This document shows positions 9,959-16,623 of a DNA stretch of 16,623 bases, in pieces. The position numbers and the translations under genes were made by a program. Source of the DNA: Planctomycetia bacterium (GTDB lineage Bacteria; Planctomycetota; Planctomycetia; Pirellulales; UBA1268); the NCBI GenBank assembly GCA_009926295.1, contig RFPF01000042.1, positions 1-16,623 of the forward strand, given 5' to 3'. The notes under the pieces were generated by a model that saw only the letters and a list, made by a program, of their open reading frames with translations, searched no databases and was not told the origin of the DNA. Every line of letters begins with the position of its first letter. Position 1 is the stretch's first letter.

Positions 9959-11128
9959 ATGGAGCAGCTCACGCGGCGGAGCGCGCTGGCGACGGTCGTG
10001 GCCGCGCCGTGGGCGTGGATTCGAAACCGGGGCGGTGCCGTGCCCGCCGCAGGGGCGGCATTCATCGGCCCGCCCGCTCCGCTGCCGGCGGCGGAGCCTT
10101 TCTTCGCCAGCGGCTTCATCGACCACGTGCCGCCGGTCCCCTACGTCCATTGCCCGAGCATCTGCGAACTCGCCGGCGGCGGACTGGCCTGCGCCTGGTA
10201 TGCCGGCTCCGCCGAGGCCACCCGCGACGTGGCCGTGTGGCTGTCGACGGCCCCGGCGACGGTCGCCGCCGATGGGACCTCATCCTGGTCGACACCGCGG
10301 GTGGTCGTCGATCGGTTCCGGGCGATGCGCGACCTCGACCGGTTCGTCGACAAGGTGGGCAACGCCATCGTGTTCGGCGACCCTGCGGGCCGCCTCTGGC
10401 TGGTATTCGTGTCGATCGCCGTCGGGGGCTGGTCTGGAAGCACGCTCAACTACTCCTCGTCGGCCGACGACGGCGCGACCTGGTCGCCCATCCGCCGGCT
10501 CGTGCTCTCGCCGTTCTTCAACGTGAGTGAACTGGTACGGGCCGCACCGGTGCTGCTCGACTCGGGCGAGATCGCTCTGCCGATCTACCACGAGTGCATG
10601 GGGAAGTTTCCCGAGATGCTCTGGCTGCGGCCCGACGGCGACCGGCTCGTCGCCCGCAAAACCCGGCTCGCCGGGGGGCGGTCTCTGCTCCAGCCGGCGG
10701 TCGCGCCGCTCGACGCAGAGCGTGGCCTCGCCTTCCTGCGCAATCACTCGGCACGACGGCGGCTCGTCGTCCAGGCGACCGACGACGCGGGCCGAACCTG
10801 GTCATCGCCGGCGCCCACGCCCCTGCCGAACCCCGACGCGAGCGTGGCGGCGATCTCACTCTCCGATGGCACGGTGCTCCTGGCCTGCAACCTGGCGCGT
10901 TCGCTCCGGGAGTCGCTCGACCTCGTGCTCTTCGATCCGGCCACCGAGGCCTGGTACTCGCTCGCGACGCTCGACCGCGAGACGGGCGCACGGTTCGCGT
11001 ATCCCTTCCTCATCCGGGACCGGAGCGGCCTCGTGCATCTCGTCTACACGTGGAAGATGGCGCGGGTGAGGCACGTCGTGATGAACGAGGAGTGGATCCG
11101 TGGCCAGCCGCGGGAGCCGATCGCATGA
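9959..11128 (+). CDS. Exported sialidase-like beta-propeller (BNR/Asp-box, COG4692-like)
   Basis: The 389-residue protein resembles predicted exo-alpha-sialidases. The N-terminus EQLTRRSALATVVAAPWAW carries twin arginines (6-7) and a hydrophobic stretch, suggesting a Tat-type signal. Two Asp-box motifs (S/T-x-D-x-G-x-T-W) are clear: SADDGATW (168-175) and TDDAGRTW (274-281). Family-like stretches are VHCPSICELAGGGLACAWYAG (in parts, 63-83), PFFNVSELVRAAPVLLDSGE (in parts, from 185) and LPIYHE (207-212). These fit the COG4692 predicted-neuraminidase type, for which real sialic acid hydrolysis is often not demonstrated. No sialic acid catabolic gene (nanA, nanE, nanK) is nearby. Two ATGs occur in tandem (9956 and 9959); AGGAG abuts the first, so the second has better, though still short, spacing. 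The stop overlaps the next start as ATGA. Confidence 0.8.
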   Translation: MEQLTRRSALATVVAAPWAWIRNRGGAVPAAGAAFIGPPAPLPAAEPFFASGFIDHVPPVPYVHCPSICELAGGGLACAWYAGSAEATRDVAVWLSTAPATVAADGTSSWSTPRVVVDRFRAMRDLDRFVDKVGNAIVFGDPAGRLWLVFVSIAVGGWSGSTLNYSSSADDGATWSPIRRLVLSPFFNVSELVRAAPVLLDSGEIALPIYHECMGKFPEMLWLRPDGDRLVARKTRLAGGRSLLQPAVAPLDAERGLAFLRNHSARRRLVVQATDDAGRTWSSPAPTPLPNPDASVAAISLSDGTVLLACNLARSLRESLDLVLFDPATEAWYSLATLDRETGARFAYPFLIRDRSGLVHLVYTWKMARVRHVVMNEEWIRGQPREPIA

Positions 11129-13146
11129 CGCTCGCGGCCTGGTGGTATCCCGTCGTCGCGTGGGGGGCGGTCTTCGCGGCGCTCGTCCGACTCGCACCGC
11201 TCAGCCGGCGGCTGCCCGCCTGGGCTCCGGCCGCGGTTGCGGCGGCGACACTCGTGCCGATCGCGGGGCTGCCGCTCGGCCGCTGGCTGCACGGGATCGG
11301 CCTCGTGGTGAGCCTGCCGCTCCTCGTCGTGTTCGTCGACGCGGCGTGCACTCCGGCGGGCGGCGGTGGATTTCTCGGTGCCGCCGGCCGCCGCGCGGCG
11401 GTGTGGTTCGGTGCCGTGGCCGGGATCGTCCTGTACCCGGCGGCCCTCGGCCTCGGGGCCTTCGATCCCTACGTCCTCGGGTGGCGGACGCCGGGCGTGG
11501 CAGCCGCGGTGGCGGTCATCGGGGTCGGTCTCGCGCTCGCCGGCAACCGCTTCAGCATCGCGATTCTGGCGGCGGGTGTCGCGTGGCAGGCGGGCATCCT
11601 CGAATCGGACAATGCGTGGGACTACGTCGTCGATCCGCTCTACACGCTGCTCGCCGCGGCCAACCTCGCCGGCATGGGCCTCGCATCCCTCGCCCGCCGT
11701 GCCGGCCCGCTCCGCGCGGCATCCGTCTCCACGGTGTGCGCGGTGCTCGCCGGCGCGGCGGCCGGCGCCGACCCTCCCCAGCCGCGGACGACGCTCGACG
11801 AGCGCTTCGAGGCGAGCCTGGCCGAGCTCGAGCGGCGCGCGACGCGGGGAGGCTTCGAGGACATCGCCTCGCTCGTGCGGGAGTGGCATCTGCCCGCCGT
11901 CCCGGGCCGTCAGTCGATCCGGCGGATTCCGCCGCGGCTCACGGTGCCTGAATCGATCGACACGCCGGAGGAAGAGTTGCTTTGGGCCGACTTCGTCGCC
12001 GCCCGGCGGGCCCGCGCCGCGGGGCTCTTCGCGCTCGCCGTCGAGGCGGCGAGGGCTCACGCACGCGTGCCCTCGAGGACGGAACGGGCCAGGGGCGACG
12101 GGCCCAAGCCGCTCGAACAGCGTGGATGCGAGGCGATCGAGCTGTTGTACGCCGCACTGCGCGACGACCCCGAGCACGAACGCGCCCGGAAGGCGGGCGG
12201 CTGGGTGCGGCGCGACGACGGCTGGGTGTGGCCCGAGACGGCCCGCCGGCTCGATGCCGGCGAGATTCGCGATGCCGCGCGCGGCTGGACGACGAGGTCA
12301 CGGCTCGGTCGCGACGAGCCGACCCCGCCGGGCGCGACGATCGCCTGGCTCTCGGACCATTGGAAGATCTCGTCGCGGGCGGGACGGAATGCCGCGGCGA
12401 CGCTCGCGCAGGAACTCGAGCTCGCCCACGACGTCTGGCGGCAGGCGTTCGGCGGCTTCGTGCTCGAGCCTGCCGAACTGGAGCGGGCGTTCGAAGGCCG
12501 CGGGCGGCCGCCGTCGCGCGGCCCCTTCGCGGCCACGCTGTTCGCCGATCGGGCTGCGTACGCCGCGGAGCTCGAAAAGTTCGAACCCACGATCGCGCGC
12601 ACGCTTGGCCTCTATTGGACGCCCACGCGCACCGCCTACTTTCTTCCCGCCACGGGTGGCGACGACGCGTTCGCCACGGCCACGGTCCATCACGAGGCGG
12701 TGCATCAGCTGTTCGCCGAGATGCGGAAGACGAGCCCGCTCGCAGGCGAGCGATTCGGCTTCTGGGCGATCGAAGCATCGGCCTGCTACCTCGAGAGCCT
12801 CCAACCCGCGGCGGACGGCTGGACGCTCGGCGGCCGCGACGCGGGCCGGGCGCCCGCCGCCCGCGAGCGGCTCGTCGAAGACGGGTTTCACGTGCCCTTG
12901 GGGGAACTCTGCGCGTTCGGCCGCAGCGACCTGCAGGCCGACGAGCGGCTGCCCGCGATCTACAGCCAGATCTCCGGGCTCGCCGACTTTTTCATGAACG
13001 GCGAGCAGGGAAAGTACCGCGAGGCTTTCGTCGAGTATCTCGTACGGATCTACACGGGCACGGTCTCGCCCGACACGCTCGCCCGACTGTGCGGCACGAC
13101 CTACGCCGACCTCGACGACGCCTACCGCCGCCACATGGCCCGCTGA
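11125..13146 (+). CDS. Fusion of polytopic membrane module with HEXXH metallopeptidase-like domain
   Basis: The 673-residue protein has two unlike parts. Residues 1-190 are a membrane module with hydrophobic segments near 4-22, 32-52, 57-74, 92-112, 124-140, 142-158 and 170-188, including the polar motif SDNAWDYVVDPLY (161-173). Residues 184-216 then look like a bacterial signal peptide (RR, hydrophobic core, AAAGA before DPPQ) but now lie inside the protein. Residues 217-673 are a soluble, probably periplasmic, region. It contains VHHEAVHQLF with the zinc motif His523-Glu524-x-x-His527 and FWAIEASACYLES, where Glu550 is the likely third ligand, as in gluzincin (clan MA) peptidases such as planctomycete DUF1570 proteins. 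An internal ATG at 11674 has no ribosome binding site, so one fused product is favoured. It is coupled to the sialidase-like gene by ATGA. Substrate and role are unknown. Confidence 0.78.
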   Translation: MTLAAWWYPVVAWGAVFAALVRLAPLSRRLPAWAPAAVAAATLVPIAGLPLGRWLHGIGLVVSLPLLVVFVDAACTPAGGGGFLGAAGRRAAVWFGAVAGIVLYPAALGLGAFDPYVLGWRTPGVAAAVAVIGVGLALAGNRFSIAILAAGVAWQAGILESDNAWDYVVDPLYTLLAAANLAGMGLASLARRAGPLRAASVSTVCAVLAGAAAGADPPQPRTTLDERFEASLAELERRATRGGFEDIASLVREWHLPAVPGRQSIRRIPPRLTVPESIDTPEEELLWADFVAARRARAAGLFALAVEAARAHARVPSRTERARGDGPKPLEQRGCEAIELLYAALRDDPEHERARKAGGWVRRDDGWVWPETARRLDAGEIRDAARGWTTRSRLGRDEPTPPGATIAWLSDHWKISSRAGRNAAATLAQELELAHDVWRQAFGGFVLEPAELERAFEGRGRPPSRGPFAATLFADRAAYAAELEKFEPTIARTLGLYWTPTRTAYFLPATGGDDAFATATVHHEAVHQLFAEMRKTSPLAGERFGFWAIEASACYLESLQPAADGWTLGGRDAGRAPAARERLVEDGFHVPLGELCAFGRSDLQADERLPAIYSQISGLADFFMNGEQGKYREAFVEYLVRIYTGTVSPDTLARLCGTTYADLDDAYRRHMAR

Positions 13147-13158
13147 GAGTGGCTTTCG

Positions 13159-13188
13159 TTGACTGTCGTTCTCCGCGGCCCGTAGACT
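13159..13188 (+). promoter_or_regulatory. Candidate sigma70 promoter for tkt
   Basis: TTGACT (13159-13164; five of six) and TAGACT (13183-13188; four of six) are separated by 18 bases. The -10 ends 38 bases before the tkt start. This is the best promoter match in the window and lies in an 80-base gap between two genes on the same strand, which suggests that tkt has its own transcription start. Confidence 0.5.
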
Positions 13189-13213
13189 CCGCGGCCGCAA
13201 GACATCGCTTTTC

Positions 13214-13220
13214 AGGAGGT
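13214..13220 (+). promoter_or_regulatory. Strong ribosome binding site of tkt
   Basis: AGGAGGT lies six bases before the ATG at 13227 and fixes the start, even though the open frame extends far upstream. It is among the closest matches to the Shine-Dalgarno consensus in the window, in keeping with high expression of a central metabolic enzyme. Confidence 0.75.
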
Positions 13221-13226
13221 TTTTCC

Positions 13227-15293
<2,067 letters not shown>

Positions 15294-15319
15294 CCGCTTC
15301 CCTCCAGGAGCCGGACATT

Positions 15320-15357
15320 CGCTGCGGTCCTCTCCCACCGGACAGGGGCGGCCAGCG
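15320..15357. terminator. Possible hairpin between convergent tkt and anti-sigma genes
   Basis: CGCTG (15320-15324) can pair with CAGCG (15353-15357), and GTCC (15327-15330) with GGAC (15340-15343), giving an imperfect stem in the 96-base gap between two convergent genes. There is no U tract. The location suits a terminator but the structure is weak. Confidence 0.2.
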
Positions 15358-15389
15358 GAAGTCGAGCCGTCGACCGAGGCGCACGTGCT

Positions 15390-16358
15390 TCAGGGCTGGT
15401 GATGCGAGTCGCCGATCACGGCGTCATCGGGATCGGTGCCTGCGGCGGTCCTGCCGGCATGATTCCTGAAGAGGTGGTCGTCGCGGTGCAGGTCGTTCGG
15501 GAATACCCGCCGCACGTGGCCGTCCTCGAAAAGAATGTGATGGACGCCGTCGGGATGATTGCTGCTCCTCTCGCAGCCCTCGTCCGGGGCGTCCGCCATC
15601 AGCGGATGGTGCTCGCGACGCAGATTCCTGTTGGGCTGGAGCACTCCAGCCGCATCGCGGTGGCCGAGGGTGTATCCGTAGTCGCCTCCCATCGTCCGCA
15701 CCAGTTCGTCGAACTGCGGCGTGCCGATCGCCTCCTTCAACTCGTCCAGCGACGGGATGCGGAATCCACCGCGCTGCTGGAGCGGCGTCCCGGCGACGAG
15801 AAGCGTGCCATCGTCGGCCACGAGCCGCTGCTCAGACACGAGCGTCGGGGCATACAATCCGGCGCGGGACAGCGGACCGGCATCCGGGGGCGAGGGGAAG
15901 AACCGATGCGACTCGGCATATCCCTGGAGGGCGTCGGAAGACTTGTGGAGATTCCGCTCCGCCCGCCTGGCCCGCGACTCCGTGATCGCATCCAGCAGGA
16001 GCGGCCCGACGAGGATGCACGCCGCGAGCGCCATCGCCGCCATGATCGCACGGTCGATCCACGCCCGAGGATGCGGCTCGACCCCGTCGGTGGCGGGGCC
16101 GAGGACCTGCGGGATCGGCAACGGTCGTGGCGCGGCCCGGGCCTGTGACCGGACCAACGCGAGCGTCCGAGTCGCGAGCCCGGCCGGCGCGGGAACGGGA
16201 TCACGATCGTGGTCGAGCACCCGCGTCGCCGCCCGAAGTGCATCGAGGTCGCGCCTCAACCCAGGCCCCCGCTCGGGATCGGCGAGTGCCGCCTCGACCC
16301 GCCGTGCCTCGGGGTCGTCGAGGGCGTTCAACAGGTAGCCGACAAGTTCATCACGCAT
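15390..16358 (-). CDS. Membrane anti-sigma-like protein with pseudopilin/DUF1559-like outer region
   Basis: The gene follows an ECF-type sigma factor gene by 32 bases, as anti-sigma genes commonly do. The 322-residue product begins with a helical cytoplasmic region (MRDELVGYLLNALDDPEARR, 1-20) of the sort seen in anti-sigma factors, without a cysteine/histidine zinc motif. A single membrane helix spans about 104-125. Just after it, SRARRAERNLHKSSDALQGY and HRFFPSP (128-157) resemble the start of planctomycete DUF1559 pseudopilin-like proteins, which have ARRxxCxNNLKQ...Y...FP. The later NHPDGVHHILFEDGHVRRV (267-285) resembles their conserved end pattern HxGGVNxLFADGSVR. The tail is rich in His and Asp. 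Sigma sequestration is inferred from context; the outer part may sense an envelope signal. The ATG has only a weak ribosome binding site. Confidence 0.75.
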   Translation of the reverse strand: MRDELVGYLLNALDDPEARRVEAALADPERGPGLRRDLDALRAATRVLDHDRDPVPAPAGLATRTLALVRSQARAAPRPLPIPQVLGPATDGVEPHPRAWIDRAIMAAMALAACILVGPLLLDAITESRARRAERNLHKSSDALQGYAESHRFFPSPPDAGPLSRAGLYAPTLVSEQRLVADDGTLLVAGTPLQQRGGFRIPSLDELKEAIGTPQFDELVRTMGGDYGYTLGHRDAAGVLQPNRNLRREHHPLMADAPDEGCERSSNHPDGVHHILFEDGHVRRVFPNDLHRDDHLFRNHAGRTAAGTDPDDAVIGDSHHQP

Positions 16359-16390
16359 CGCGAGGGCTCACGTGGGTCGGGTGACGGGAT

Positions 16391-16623
16391 TCATGGGAGG
16401 GTGCGTCCGCTCGAAAGCCAGGATTCGTTGAGTTTGAGCAACGCCGCGTGGAGCCGGCTCTTGACGGTGCCCACGGGGATGCCGAGAACGTCGGCCGCCT
16501 CGCGGTATTTCATGCCCTGGTGGTAGACCAGCAGCACCGTGCCCTTGAGCGTTTCGGGGAGTTCGTTCACAGCCGCTCGTACCCACTCGCGCGTCTCCTC
16601 ATCTGCCATCTGGTCATCGGCGG
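16391..16623 (-). CDS. ECF-type RNA polymerase sigma factor, C-terminal part (5' end beyond window)
   Basis: The visible 76 codons encode sigma-70 region 4, which recognises the -35 promoter element. NELPETLKGTVLLVYHQGMK and YREAADVLGIPVGTVKSRLHAALLKL form the helix-turn-helix typical of ECF sigma factors. An ATG occurs at 16609, but the frame stays open to the window edge and region 2 is missing, so the gene surely starts outside. The following anti-sigma-like gene is 32 bases downstream on the same strand, which makes a regulatory pair. Such pairs usually control their own transcription, but the promoter is not in the window. Confidence 0.9.
   Translation of the reverse strand, partial: ADDQMADEETREWVRAAVNELPETLKGTVLLVYHQGMKYREAADVLGIPVGTVKSRLHAALLKLNESWLSSGRTLP

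Noticed and set aside
8893..10119. Minus-strand 408-codon open frame opposite the isomerase
   Set aside because: Shadow frame without domain features; the plus-strand TIM barrel has all metal ligands and a strong ribosome binding site.
11674..13146. Separate peptidase gene starting at the internal ATG
   Set aside because: No ribosome binding site precedes it and the frame is continuous with the membrane module, so a single fused gene is the simpler reading. It remains possible that both products are made.

Overview
The window is GC-rich DNA (about 70% by eye) and fits a member of the Planctomycetes, probably a Pirellulales-like lineage. This rests on the high GC, a PEGA-domain lipoprotein, a PP2C phosphatase with membrane anchors, a predicted neuraminidase of the COG4692 type, an IolE-like TIM-barrel protein, and a sigma/anti-sigma pair whose anti-sigma protein ends in a region resembling planctomycete DUF1559 (pseudopilin-like) proteins. 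The assignment is inference; no rRNA or tRNA gene is present to confirm it.

Layout. (1) 1-3147, minus: carB, cut by the left edge and lacking only its last few dozen residues. (2) 3286-3819, plus: an AhpD-type thiol peroxidase protein, divergent from carB. (3) 3866-6399, minus: an overlapping pair made of a membrane-anchored PP2C protein phosphatase and an LptF/LptG-family permease, converging on ahpD with a hairpin in between. (4) 6547-8778, plus: a tight group of a PEGA lipoprotein, a PaaK-like adenylate-forming ligase and a small DUF971 protein. (5) 8929-13146, plus: a tight group of a sugar-isomerase-like TIM barrel, an exported sialidase-like beta-propeller and a 673-residue fusion of a polytopic membrane module with an HEXXH metallopeptidase-like domain. 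(6) 13227-15293, plus: tkt (transketolase) with its own strong ribosome binding site and a plausible promoter. (7) 15390-16623, minus: a membrane anti-sigma-like protein preceded by the C-terminal part of an ECF-type sigma factor that runs off the right edge.

How the parts relate. carB and tkt are housekeeping genes of carbamoyl phosphate synthesis and the pentose phosphate pathway. The groups between them look like cell-envelope and surface functions: lipid export and its possible phosphatase control, a surface lipoprotein, exported glycan recognition or hydrolysis, periplasmic proteolysis and trans-envelope signalling. Four-base ATGA overlaps join permease to phosphatase, DUF971 to ligase, and membrane-peptidase fusion to sialidase, so these pairs are very likely translationally coupled.

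No insertion sequence, CRISPR array, tRNA, rRNA, phage gene or integration site was seen. No complete new defence or mobile system is evident. The most unusual items are the membrane/peptidase fusion coupled to the sialidase-like gene, the anti-sigma protein with a pseudopilin/DUF1559-like outer part, and the phosphatase-permease overlap.
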